Source: Planctomycetota bacterium
GTDB lineage: Bacteria; Planctomycetota; Phycisphaerae; SM23-33
Length of the DNA: 51,812 bases
NCBI GenBank assembly: GCA_009908915.1
Contig: JAAAOJ010000040.1
Location: forward strand, 1-51,812
Direction of reading: 5' to 3'
The first letter of the stretch is position 1, and the number at the start of each line of letters is the position of its first letter. A program made the position numbers and the translations under genes. Below, piece by piece: positions 16,755 through 25,452 of the stretch. Below the pieces are notes generated by a model. It saw only the letters and a program-made list of their open reading frames with translations. It searched no databases and was not told the origin of the DNA.

Positions 16755-18643
16755 TGCGTCCCTCCGCATCGGGGGGGCTGAATGTCATAGTGCCGCCGCC
16801 ACAGCTCCAGCATCGTCAGCGCAAATAGACGTTGCGTGTGACGTCGGCCGCCCTGTTGCTGCGCAAGGAGCCGCTCTATGAATGTGCGATTCAGGACATC
16901 CGGACTCGCCTCGGCGAGCACATCGCGGGCGAAGTCGCCCCATCGGCCTCGGAACCAATCCTGCAGGGGCAACTCGAAGCCCTGCTTTCTCCGGAGATCG
17001 AGTTGCGGCGGCAGGAGCTGCTCGGCAAGACGGCGAGGCAGGATCTTCTTCGCTTCTGGCGTCGCGCGCAGGTCGTCCGGCACGGCCGAAAAGGCGAACT
17101 CAATGATGCGAGGGTCGAGCAGCGGTGCTCGGACTTCAAGGCTGGTAAGCATGCTGGCCCGATCCACCTTCACGAGGATGTCATCCACTAGGTAGGTGCG
17201 GAAATCCATGGCCGTCATACGCCGCAGAGGCGTCTCGAATGGCCGCTGATTGGCAAGCCGGCGGGCCTCCGGCGCGAGGCGGACCGCGGTCGAGCGATCC
17301 CGTAGCGGCTCGGCCAGAACCATATCCCGATAGCGAGGATCGAAGAACTTGTTGATCTGTGCGATGGCGTCGGGTAGATCCGCCGCAGCGGCCAGGGCGG
17401 CATTTCGACCATGCTTACCAAGCGAGAACCAGCGGTCTGCCACCGGCCGCACCGCTCGTCGCACCGCCCGTGGCACGCACCGCATCCAGCCAAGCCTCTG
17501 GATGAGTTGGTGGAACGGGTAGCCGCCGAAGAGCTCGTCGCCACCGTCGCCGCCAAGAGCAACGGTGGCGTGCCGGCGAATCAGCCGGCTGACCATGAAC
17601 GTCGGCAACATCGAGGAGTCCGCCATCGGCTCGTCGAACTGCCCAGCCAATTCGGGCAGACAATCGACGGTCGTCGCCTCGGCGGTCAGTTCGGTATGGT
17701 CCGTGGCGAAGTGTTCGGCCACGAGGCGAGCATAGGGGCTTTCGTCATGGCGGCCGTGCCCGGGGAAAGCGATGGTGAATGTCTTCACGGGTGCGGTGGA
17801 CACCTCGGCTGCAGCGGCCGTTACGATGCTGGAGTCGATCCCGCCCGACAGCAGAATTCCCACCGACACGTCAGCCACGAGACGACGCCGGACACTGTCG
17901 CGCAGCAACTCGTGCAGTCGCTCCGTCAGTTCGACGGCATCGGCTCGCTCGGGCGGGCCGTCAACCGGCAGCGACCAGTACGCCTCGATGTCAAGCGAGC
18001 GGGTCGCGATGTCGTATACGGCCTGGTGACCCGGCAGCAGTTTGCCGACCCCATCGAGCATGCACATCTCGCCGGGAACGTACCCGTAGGCCAGGTACTC
18101 CTCCAGGGCATCAGCGTTGATGTGTCGGGGGCAGCCGGGCTCGGCGAGCAAAGCTTTCAGTTCGGAAGCGAACCGCAGCCCGGTTGCGGTCTGCCGATAG
18201 TAGAGCGGCTTCTGGCCGGCTCGATCCCGGGCGAGCAACACGCGGCGGCGACGGTCATCGTAAGCAGCGAATGCGAACATGCCGTTGAGGCGATCGACCG
18301 CACCGGTGCCCCACTGCCGGCAGGCGGCCAGCAGGACCTCGGTATCGCTCGTGGAGTGGAACGTGCGCCCGACCGCACGGAGTTCGTCGCGGAGTTCCGC
18401 ACAGTTGTAGATCTCGCCGTTGTAGACGACCGCGAGGTCTGCTTCGCCATCGAGCATCGGCTGGTGCCCCCCGGGCGAGAGATCGATGATCGACAGCCGC
18501 CGATGGGCCAGGCCGACACAGCCGTCCGGCGAGCGCCACAGGCCGGCATCGTCCGGCCCGCGATGGCGCAGGGCATCGCGCATCGCTTCCAGAACGGGAA
18601 GCTCTACGGGCGTTTCATCGACAATACCGACAATTCCACACAT
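16751..18643 (-). CDS. asnB: Glutamine-hydrolysing asparagine synthetase-type amidotransferase
   Basis: The start is set at the ATG at 18643 so that the catalytic Cys follows Met directly (MCGIVGIVDE); an ATG 18 bases upstream would bury it. The 630-residue product has an N-terminal class II glutaminase (RGPDD, LAHRRLSIIDL, YNGEIYN) and a C-terminal ATP-pyrophosphatase domain with the PP-loop VGILLSGGIDSS and LGGDGGDELFGGYP. AsnB family members in glycan clusters often amidate uronic acids or other sugars rather than only making asparagine. Being first in a surface-polysaccharide operon suggests that role here, as an inference. It diverges from the sulfotransferase-GT4 gene across 172 bp with no clear promoter. 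Confidence 0.9.
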   Translation of the reverse strand: MCGIVGIVDETPVELPVLEAMRDALRHRGPDDAGLWRSPDGCVGLAHRRLSIIDLSPGGHQPMLDGEADLAVVYNGEIYNCAELRDELRAVGRTFHSTSDTEVLLAACRQWGTGAVDRLNGMFAFAAYDDRRRRVLLARDRAGQKPLYYRQTATGLRFASELKALLAEPGCPRHINADALEEYLAYGYVPGEMCMLDGVGKLLPGHQAVYDIATRSLDIEAYWSLPVDGPPERADAVELTERLHELLRDSVRRRLVADVSVGILLSGGIDSSIVTAAAAEVSTAPVKTFTIAFPGHGRHDESPYARLVAEHFATDHTELTAEATTVDCLPELAGQFDEPMADSSMLPTFMVSRLIRRHATVALGGDGGDELFGGYPFHQLIQRLGWMRCVPRAVRRAVRPVADRWFSLGKHGRNAALAAAADLPDAIAQINKFFDPRYRDMVLAEPLRDRSTAVRLAPEARRLANQRPFETPLRRMTAMDFRTYLVDDILVKVDRASMLTSLEVRAPLLDPRIIEFAFSAVPDDLRATPEAKKILPRRLAEQLLPPQLDLRRKQGFELPLQDWFRGRWGDFARDVLAEASPDVLNRTFIERLLAQQQGGRRHTQRLFALTMLELWRRHYDIQPPRCGGTQ

Positions 18644-18815
18644 AGCTGATTCCACCTGCACCCGGTCGCTACCGGGCCGGGCGGGCGGCCGATCATGCTA
18701 CCATGGCACGCCGCCCAAACCCCAGCGAGAAACGTCGCTGGAATCTCCCCCGGCGGTTGCGATATGATCTCGGCACCAGACGGAATCAGGCAGACAATGA
18801 TCGCGACAGGCCCCA

Positions 18816-21092
18816 ATGAGGGCCACGGCGGTGTTGATCAACGTGAAGCGACCCAACTTCTTTATCGTCGGCGCCCCCAAGAGCGGCACCTCCGCGCTGA
18901 GTCAGTACATCGACGAGCACCCCAACGGATTCCTGTGCGCATGGAAAGAGCCGAACTACTTCTCCACCGATTTCCCGAGCCACCGGCTGGCCCGTACAGA
19001 GAAGCAGTACCTTTCGCTGTATGCGCGTGCGCGCGATCATCACCAGGCCGTCGGTGAAGCGTCAGTCTGGTATCTGTACTCCGAGACGGCCGCCCGGAAT
19101 ATTCACCGTTTCGATCCCGACGCCAGGATCGTCATCATGCTGCGCAATCCCGTGCAGATGATCCGTTCACTACACACGCAAATGGTGCGTGACTTCGCCG
19201 AGACCGAAGAGGACTTCGAGCGTGCCCTCGACCTTGAGCCACAGCGCCGCGCCGGCAAACTGCCCGAGCGCCGTTACAAAGTCTACGATCCGTCAACCTA
19301 CCTCTATACGGACGTCGGCAAGTACGCCCACCAGGTCCGACGTTATTACAACGTCTTCCCTGCCGAACAGATCAAGGTGATCATCTTCGACGACTTCGTG
19401 GCCGACACGAAGGCCGTATACGAAGAGAGCCTGCAGTTCCTCGGCCTGCCGCCGGATGGGCGGACACACTTCCCTCGCGTAAACCCCGCTGAAACGTACC
19501 GCTGGCCACGACTGGCCAGGCTGATGTTTGATTTCTGGCAGACCGCCTCATCCATCAAGCGGCGTCTCGATATTGTCTATCCCTTGGGCATCTGGCCGAT
19601 GCTGCGGTGGTTCAGTGTCGAGCCTGCCGCCCCCGAGGCGATGCCCGCCGCCCTCCGCGAGCGGCTCAGTGACGTATTCAGGGACGACGTACGGGAACTC
19701 AGCCAGATGCTTGGCCGGGACCTGACGCACTGGACCGGCGATGCCCGCGTCGAACTGGATCCGCAAGCCGATCTGCCGACCGGCGGCGCCGACGGCGCTG
19801 CTACCACACCCGATGCCGACGTTGGCGCCGTCGAGCCGAAAGCAGCCCTCCCGGCCGGGACACCCGAGGGCCGACGCAAGCAGTCCTGCACCAGCACAGA
19901 GTCCGAACGACCGTTGAGGGTAATCTATACGATGGCCGAGGACATCGGAGGCCAGAAGGGCAGCTCGCAGCACTACCGATCCGTCGTCGAAGGCCTGCAG
20001 ACATGCGGACACGAGGTTTTCGTCGTGGCTCCGAGTTTCCGCCTGCCACGCAACCGCCGAGAACTCGGCGACGCCAACCTCTTCATACGGCTCGCGCCGG
20101 TGCGAATGATGTTCCTCGTTTTCCAGGTACTCCTGATGGCCGCTCTGCCAGCCGTCGCCTTGCTGTGGCAGCCTGATGCGATCATGATTCGCGCCTTGCC
20201 CGGAGCCTACTGGACGGTGGCACTTCTGGCAAAGCTGCTTGGCATACGTGTGGTGGTTGAGGTCAACGGCATTCCGTGGGAAGAGATGCACTCGCGAGGC
20301 CTGCCACGTCCCGCCAAATGGGTCGCCCACTGCACGATGCGACTGCTGTGTCGCTGTGCCGATACGGTTGTCAGTGTAACGCCGGGCATCAGCCGGGAAC
20401 TCCAGCGGATGACGGGCATGCGGCCAAGTCGGTTTGTCACAGTCCAGAACGCGACGGATGCTCGCCGCATCCAGGGCGGCGACGGGCACGCCATACGAAA
20501 ACGTCTTGGCATAGCCGACGATGCATTCGTTGTCGGTTTCGTCGGTACATTCGACATCTGGCACGGAACCCAGGAACTCGTGGCCTCCGCCGAACATCTG
20601 TCCCCGGAACGCCGCGATACGGTCGTATATCTTCTGGCTGGCGACGGCGAATGCAGGCCCGCCACCGAAGCCGCAGCCGAACGCTGCGACGGCCGATTCA
20701 TCTTTCCCGGCGCGATACCGCACGAGGAAGTAAAGCATTGGCTGGCGGCATTTGACCTCGGCGTGTTCGTATCGCATGACCGTCGAAAATGCCAGTATGG
20801 TACGAGCCCACTGAAGTTCTGGGAGTATCTCGCAGCGGGATTGCCCGTGCTTGTCACGCGCGATCCGAACCTTTCGGCCATCGTCACGCACCACGACATG
20901 GGCTTCGTCATCGATGAGGCATCGCCGGCAAGTATCGCCCATGCGGTCGATCTGGCATACCGACAGCGGGAACGTCTGGTGGACGTGGGCCGACGCAACG
21001 CCGAGTGGGTTGCCTGCCACGGAACATGGCATCGTGCCTGCCAACGTCTCGAAGGCATACTTCGCGATGGCCTGGCCCCGCCATCCCCATGA
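18816..21092 (+). CDS. Bifunctional sulfotransferase-GT4 glycosyltransferase fusion
   Basis: One uninterrupted 758-codon frame. Residues about 12-310 are a PAPS-dependent sulfotransferase: the 5'-phosphosulfate loop FIVGAPKSGTSALSQY (about 16-31) and the 3'-phosphate site IVIMLRNPVQMIRSLHTQ (about 107-124). A Pro/Ala/Gly-rich, low-complexity linker (about 310-365) leads to a GT4 domain: VIYTMAEDIGGQKGSSQHY, VVEVNGIPWEEMHSRGLP, VVGFVGTFDIWHGTQELV and SPLKFWEYLAAGLPVLVTRD. It probably makes and sulfates a glycan produced by the divergent polysaccharide operon. The ATG at 18816 has only weak ribosome-site support; a GTG at 18831 with GAGGG upstream is an alternative and loses no motif. Confidence 0.87.
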   Translation: MRATAVLINVKRPNFFIVGAPKSGTSALSQYIDEHPNGFLCAWKEPNYFSTDFPSHRLARTEKQYLSLYARARDHHQAVGEASVWYLYSETAARNIHRFDPDARIVIMLRNPVQMIRSLHTQMVRDFAETEEDFERALDLEPQRRAGKLPERRYKVYDPSTYLYTDVGKYAHQVRRYYNVFPAEQIKVIIFDDFVADTKAVYEESLQFLGLPPDGRTHFPRVNPAETYRWPRLARLMFDFWQTASSIKRRLDIVYPLGIWPMLRWFSVEPAAPEAMPAALRERLSDVFRDDVRELSQMLGRDLTHWTGDARVELDPQADLPTGGADGAATTPDADVGAVEPKAALPAGTPEGRRKQSCTSTESERPLRVIYTMAEDIGGQKGSSQHYRSVVEGLQTCGHEVFVVAPSFRLPRNRRELGDANLFIRLAPVRMMFLVFQVLLMAALPAVALLWQPDAIMIRALPGAYWTVALLAKLLGIRVVVEVNGIPWEEMHSRGLPRPAKWVAHCTMRLLCRCADTVVSVTPGISRELQRMTGMRPSRFVTVQNATDARRIQGGDGHAIRKRLGIADDAFVVGFVGTFDIWHGTQELVASAEHLSPERRDTVVYLLAGDGECRPATEAAAERCDGRFIFPGAIPHEEVKHWLAAFDLGVFVSHDRRKCQYGTSPLKFWEYLAAGLPVLVTRDPNLSAIVTHHDMGFVIDEASPASIAHAVDLAYRQRERLVDVGRRNAEWVACHGTWHRACQRLEGILRDGLAPPSP

Positions 21093-21210
21093 CAACCAAC
21101 GTATCCCCCGAGCCTACCGGCTGACATGCCTCCCTTGCCTGTCGGCCCTCTCTCTGGTTCAATGGGCATACGTGGTATTACCCGAAGCGTGCTGGAAAGG
21201 AGTGGCAGCG

Positions 21211-22068
21211 ATGGGTCGATCGACTCGAGTGCATATCTGCGTTGCGTTACTCTCGGTGATGGGGCTGGTCGGCTGTGGTGAGGATGAAGCCACCAAAGCC
21301 GAAGAACGAGCCGCCGAACTCGCCCGAGCCGACCGCCAGCGAGCCGTCGAGCAGTTGCAACGCAAAGTGGCTGATCTGAAAGACGCCGCCGCAGAGACCG
21401 AAAAGCGACTGCAGCAACGCAGAGAAACACTGCGCGAAGCCGAACGCAACGAGCCAATCGTCTCGCTCAGCGCGAGGGCCAAGCAATTGTCAGCCGACGT
21501 CGAGACGATGGATGACAGACTGACTGTCCTGAAGAAGACATTCCAGACCATGCAGGCCATGACGGGCCCGGCCATCCGCGAACAGCCGGAGGTCCGACAG
21601 GCCTTACAGCGGGATGTGTCGCTCCAGACGCTGGAGGCCATGCTGGCCGGCCAGGAGCGTCGGCTCGAACTGGCACAACAGCGCGGCGCCAGCAGCGAGG
21701 ACATTGCAACACTCAAGCAGCGAATCGCCGCAACAAGAGACGAATACGACCGTAAGCGGGCGGCCGTGACGTCGGACATCTGGCAACGGAAACTCGACGA
21801 GCAGGCCCAAGCCATCACAACGCTCGAAACGCAACGGCAGACGTTGGCGAACAAACGGACGGCCTCGCAGGAAGCTCTCCAAAAGGAACGCGAGCCTCTT
21901 GCCGAACGCATCGCCGCCCAGACGCGAACGCTGCGAACGCTCACGGACAAGATCGCGCGGCTGCAGGCACGCATCCGCAATATCGAGGAAGGCGGTCCGC
22001 TGACGCCGGCTGACCGGCTGGGCACCACCGACCCCGGCCCGACGACACAACCAGCACCCGAGAATTGA
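21211..22068 (+). CDS. Coiled-coil lipoprotein of unknown function
   Basis: The ATG at 21211 follows an excellent ribosome site (GGAAAGGAG). The 285-residue product has a lipoprotein signal ending LSVMGLVGC, with the lipidated Cys at about residue 22, followed by an almost continuous Glu/Lys/Arg/Gln-rich heptad region (about 30-265, for example LQRKVADLKDAAAETEKRL) and a short Pro/Thr-rich tail. It is probably an outer- or inner-membrane-anchored periplasmic rod or spacer. I recognise no catalytic motif. It is followed after 30 bp by an AsmA-like gene on the same strand, so the two may be co-transcribed. The function is not known. Confidence 0.78.
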   Translation: MGRSTRVHICVALLSVMGLVGCGEDEATKAEERAAELARADRQRAVEQLQRKVADLKDAAAETEKRLQQRRETLREAERNEPIVSLSARAKQLSADVETMDDRLTVLKKTFQTMQAMTGPAIREQPEVRQALQRDVSLQTLEAMLAGQERRLELAQQRGASSEDIATLKQRIAATRDEYDRKRAAVTSDIWQRKLDEQAQAITTLETQRQTLANKRTASQEALQKEREPLAERIAAQTRTLRTLTDKIARLQARIRNIEEGGPLTPADRLGTTDPGPTTQPAPEN

Positions 22069-22098
22069 CGGCATCGCCGATATGGAAAGGCACCTGCA

Positions 22099-22893
22099 AT
22101 GGCACGACAACGTTTCCTGAGGCGACTGCTTCTTCGAGCCGTAATCCTGCTGGCGGTGCTGGTTGTGCTCGGGCTGGCAGCGGCGTGGCTGCTGGTCGAC
22201 CGTCTGGCAAAAACGGCGATCGAACGCGGCGGCACGTATGCATTGGGCGTCGAGACGACGATCGAAGACGTCGACTTGAAGATACTCGGCGGCACGTTGC
22301 GGATCGATGCGATGACCGTCGCCAACCCCGGAGGCTTCGACACGCCTCACGCGGTGCGGTTCGATCAATTCGACTTTGCCATCGATACTGGCAGCATCCT
22401 GTCCGACCCCGTCGTCATGCACAATATCGAGATGACCGGGTTGGAGGTGCATATCGAGCAGAAGCTGGGCAAAAACAACATCGCCACGATCCTCGAGAAC
22501 GTCCGACGCTTCGAAAGCAAGAGCCCGGCAGAGAAACAGGAGGAAGGAAGCGGTACGCGCATCGTCGTCGACCGCCTGGTCATCAACGAGGTCAAGGCGC
22601 ATGTCCACCTGTTCTCGGCCCTCGGCGGCGACATCGAACCGATCACCGTCGTCGTGCCGCGGATCGAACTGGCCGGGCTCACCAGTGACAACGCCAGGGG
22701 CATGTTGATCGGCGAATTGTTCGCCAAGGTCATCCCGGCAATCATCGAAGCCGTACTCACGGCCGGGGAAGGTACAATCCCCCTGCCGACCGTCCAGGAT
22801 CTTCGAACGCACCTGACCGCGACGGCTGAGTCGCTCGGCGGCATCGCTGAGTTGCTCGATCACGTGCGGGAGGAAGACCCCGCCGGCGAATGA
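22099..22893 (+). CDS. Small AsmA-like envelope protein
   Basis: The 264-residue product has a basic N-terminus and one uncleaved membrane helix (about 13-33, VILLAVLVVLGLAAAWLLV), then the start of the AsmA/DUF748 pattern: a short helix, LGVETTIEDVDLKILGG, LRIDAMTVANPGGF and an amphipathic region of repeated beta strands (IVVDRLVINEVKAHVHL). Family members span or border the periplasm and are linked to lipid transport or outer-membrane homeostasis. This one is far shorter than the 1162-residue relative at 27806-31294. It ends six bases from the convergent lipoprotein gene at 22900. The family call is moderate because only the N-terminal pattern is typical. Confidence 0.68.
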   Translation: MARQRFLRRLLLRAVILLAVLVVLGLAAAWLLVDRLAKTAIERGGTYALGVETTIEDVDLKILGGTLRIDAMTVANPGGFDTPHAVRFDQFDFAIDTGSILSDPVVMHNIEMTGLEVHIEQKLGKNNIATILENVRRFESKSPAEKQEEGSGTRIVVDRLVINEVKAHVHLFSALGGDIEPITVVVPRIELAGLTSDNARGMLIGELFAKVIPAIIEAVLTAGEGTIPLPTVQDLRTHLTATAESLGGIAELLDHVREEDPAGE

Positions 22894-22899
22894 GCGGCG

Positions 22900-24306
22900 T
22901 TACTTGCGATCCTCGCGGGTCATCCGCTGGTAGGTATAGCGTTTGGCGGGCGTGATGTAGTTCACGACGGTCTCGCTGCGTTCGACGACCGTGCGCGTCT
23001 CGATAACATCGCGTACGACGCGCTTCCGCCGCACGTCCTGCACGCTCAGCATGCGCCGCGGATCGTCCGTATCGCGCGACGACTCCATCAACACGGCTAT
23101 GTTGATCAGTTGATCGCCGCGGCTGCGACTGTGCCTCGCCAGGCGGATCTCCCGCAGAGGGCCGCTGTCCAGCGGGAAGGCAAACAGCCGGACGAGCCCG
23201 TACAGAAGTCCCTCGAATCGAAGCTCGACGGCCCCGTCTGCGACCGGATCGAAACTGACGACCGCATCGCCCGTCGGCGTGCCGCTGGGAAGCACGCTCA
23301 CGCGACTGCTGCCGCGCAGCACGATCGCGGGCACGCCGGTCATGATGTGATCGATGCGTATCTCCTGGCCAGCCTTCACACGGACCGTCAGCACGGCCGC
23401 TTGGCTGCCGTCCGTAGTCGATGCCAGCTCGACGGTCATGCTCCGAATCCTGGACCACTGGGACAGGAAACTTTCGAACATCATGATGCCCTTCGGACCA
23501 TAGGTCAGTACCGCTTTGACTGCTTCACGGTTGCTGCTTGCCGCAGGAGCGGCCCCGCCGAGCTGTTCGGCCAGCCATTCGGTCAGGTCGGCTTGAGCGG
23601 CGTTGAGGTCGTCGGCGTCGCGCAGCGTCGTCGCCGCGCGCGTGGCCATCTCCGGCGTCGACTGCCGACCTGCAATGTCAAACCCCATCCGCACGATGAT
23701 CTGAACCAGCGACTGGCGAAGGCGGCCCACGTCACCCGTATCGAGTTCGGCGAGCAGGTCCTGGCCGGATTGCGTGTCTATCAGCGATGTCAGGAGGTCC
23801 AGCATCGGCCGCCCGGCCAGCCCGACGCCGGCTTCGCCGCCCGTCGCTTCGCCCGAGGTCTGACGTGCGACGGCTTCCACCGTCACCAGCGCCTCAGCCA
23901 GTGCCCCCGCCCAGGCGGCCTGGTCGACCTCGCCGGAGACGCCGAGCATCTCGTTCATATCGCGCATTGTCGCACGAACGTCGGACAACATCTTCAGCAA
24001 CGGCTCGATATGCTCCTTGGCAAGGGCAAACTCCACGCGGTCCGCTCCGGCATCGATGGCGTCCATGGCCCGGACGAGCGAGACGGTTGCACCGATCACA
24101 CGGTCGCTGTGCCGGATGTTCCAGTGGCGCGGCACGCTCAGCTCGCGGTCTTCGGGCGTAGCGTTATCCGCGGGCAGAACCAGACGCTGCTCAGTGTCGG
24201 TCAACGCCCACCACTGGTCTATCTCTTCATGGCTGACGTCGTGACTCGCAATGCAGCCGGCGAACAGCAGCACGGTCACGGCGAGAAGGCAACCGGGGTG
24301 TTTCAC
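22900..24306 (-). CDS. Lipoprotein of unknown function
   Basis: The GTG at 24306-24304 is chosen because AAGGAG lies six bases upstream and a lipoprotein signal (LLAVTVLLFAGC, Cys at about 18) begins there; the longer frame upstream is a shadow of the preceding gene. The product is 468 residues. The middle is helical and Ala/Asp-rich. The C-terminal third is beta-rich and ends in a basic, Arg-rich tail with RRKRVVRDVIETRTVVERSE. I do not recognise a domain. It is 22 bp downstream of the LNS2-like lipoprotein gene and probably in the same operon, so an envelope role shared with that protein is possible but unproven. Confidence 0.72.
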   Translation of the reverse strand: MKHPGCLLAVTVLLFAGCIASHDVSHEEIDQWWALTDTEQRLVLPADNATPEDRELSVPRHWNIRHSDRVIGATVSLVRAMDAIDAGADRVEFALAKEHIEPLLKMLSDVRATMRDMNEMLGVSGEVDQAAWAGALAEALVTVEAVARQTSGEATGGEAGVGLAGRPMLDLLTSLIDTQSGQDLLAELDTGDVGRLRQSLVQIIVRMGFDIAGRQSTPEMATRAATTLRDADDLNAAQADLTEWLAEQLGGAAPAASSNREAVKAVLTYGPKGIMMFESFLSQWSRIRSMTVELASTTDGSQAAVLTVRVKAGQEIRIDHIMTGVPAIVLRGSSRVSVLPSGTPTGDAVVSFDPVADGAVELRFEGLLYGLVRLFAFPLDSGPLREIRLARHSRSRGDQLINIAVLMESSRDTDDPRRMLSVQDVRRKRVVRDVIETRTVVERSETVVNYITPAKRYTYQRMTREDRK

Positions 24307-24328
24307 AGTGATCTCCTTGCCCAGAGGC

Positions 24329-25306
24329 TCAGTCATCTTCCACGTCGCGCAGCTTGCGACGTGCATCGTCAGCCAGTGTGTACAACTGCGTCTGCATATC
24401 CGCACGCGGGTAGCTCTCGCCGTCGAACAATGCTTTCTCGATCTGCCGCCACCGGGCAACAACCTCGATCTGCTTGTCCAACGCGTCAAGATCGTTGGCC
24501 AGTTCTTCGTACGGCTCCGGCTCGTCGGCGTGGGGCATCTCGATGATCAGAAATGCCCGCAGACCGTTCTCGTGGTAGGCCTGGGCGTCGGAGAGCTTGT
24601 CACCGATGCCGATGCGGACATTCTTGAAGCGTTTTCTGAGTTCCGCCAGCTCGCCGCTCTTGAACGCCCCGCTGCCCTTCATGAAACCGCTGACGCTGCT
24701 GAGCAGCAACGGGCCGAACGGGTAGCCCCTGTCATCAAGGAACTGGCGACTCTTGATGCCGAACAGGTCCGGCCGGTGCGTCAGGTAAACGATTGTATGT
24801 TTCCGCCCGAGGCGTTTCAGGACGTCCTGGGAGTTCGCCATCGGAGCCGGCGAGCCGATCAGAACGGTGTGGAACCCCGAGGCCACGATGGTCTTGTCGA
24901 GGTCGACGATGACGATGGGCTCGTCAGCCTTGCGGCAAACCACATAGAACGTCGCCGGCGAGGGCGGATCGTCCTCCAGACCGGTCGCCACGACCTCGGC
25001 GCGAAACGGGTAGTTGCCGGGCCTGGGGGGCGTGAAGGCAACGGTGGCGACGCCGGCGGTGTCGGTCTCGGCAACTTTGTAGAACTCGCCGCCGCGAAAG
25101 AACCGTACCGGATGCCCGGCCGCGCCCTGCAGGAAGTCGCCCGCCCGCAACTGCGCAGCGATGTCCACACTCTCGCCCGGCAGCGCCAGGGCGTCCGAGG
25201 CCACGAAGACGTAAGAACTCTCGGTGCCGAGCAGGACCTTCTGTGCGCCGCATCCGCCGGCCAGCAGCCCCAGCATGGCCAATGTCATCCACGTTGCGTG
25301 TTTCAT
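24329..25306 (-). CDS. Lipoprotein with lipin/LNS2-like HAD phosphatase domain
   Basis: The ATG at 25306-25304 follows GGGAGG and starts a lipoprotein signal (LAMLGLLAGGC, Cys at about 19); the product is 325 residues. An N-terminal Ig-like beta domain (about 30-122, with GVATVAFTPPRPGNYPF) precedes a HAD domain: the catalytic DxDxT motif IVIVDLDKTIVASG (Asp135, Asp137), motif II Thr in YLTHRPDLFG, then GPLLLSSVSGF and the acidic motif RIGIGDKLSDAQAYHENGL. This order matches the LNS2 domain of lipin-type phosphatidate phosphatases and bacterial relatives. It may dephosphorylate a lipid or another phosphoester in the periplasm; the substrate is inferred from the family only. Confidence 0.78.
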   Translation of the reverse strand: MKHATWMTLAMLGLLAGGCGAQKVLLGTESSYVFVASDALALPGESVDIAAQLRAGDFLQGAAGHPVRFFRGGEFYKVAETDTAGVATVAFTPPRPGNYPFRAEVVATGLEDDPPSPATFYVVCRKADEPIVIVDLDKTIVASGFHTVLIGSPAPMANSQDVLKRLGRKHTIVYLTHRPDLFGIKSRQFLDDRGYPFGPLLLSSVSGFMKGSGAFKSGELAELRKRFKNVRIGIGDKLSDAQAYHENGLRAFLIIEMPHADEPEPYEELANDLDALDKQIEVVARWRQIEKALFDGESYPRADMQTQLYTLADDARRKLRDVEDD

Positions 25307-25357
25307 ACCAACCTCCCGCGGGAAAGAGACAACGCTCATCACGCATCTGTCACGAGA

Positions 25358-25386
25358 ATGATAGGTGCAGAAAAGCGCCGCGACAA
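25358..25386 (-). promoter_or_regulatory. Putative promoter for the LNS2-like lipoprotein operon
   Basis: On the minus strand, TTGTCG (25386-25381) is followed after exactly 17 bp by TATCAT (25363-25358). The implied start lies about 45 bases before the ATG at 25306. It is back to back with the plus-strand promoter at 25388. Confidence 0.5.
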
Positions 25387-25387
25387 G

Positions 25388-25416
25388 TTGCCGTCACTGC
25401 AAAAGGCGTCTAGCAT
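25388..25416 (+). promoter_or_regulatory. Putative promoter for the lipoprotein gene at 25453
   Basis: TTGCCG (25388-25393), a 17-bp spacer and TAGCAT (25411-25416) lie 37 bases before the ATG. Hexamer matches are 4/6 each and the spacing is ideal. Confidence 0.42.
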
Positions 25417-25452
25417 ATGACAGTGACCCGCAGATACTCGAGAGGCAGACAC

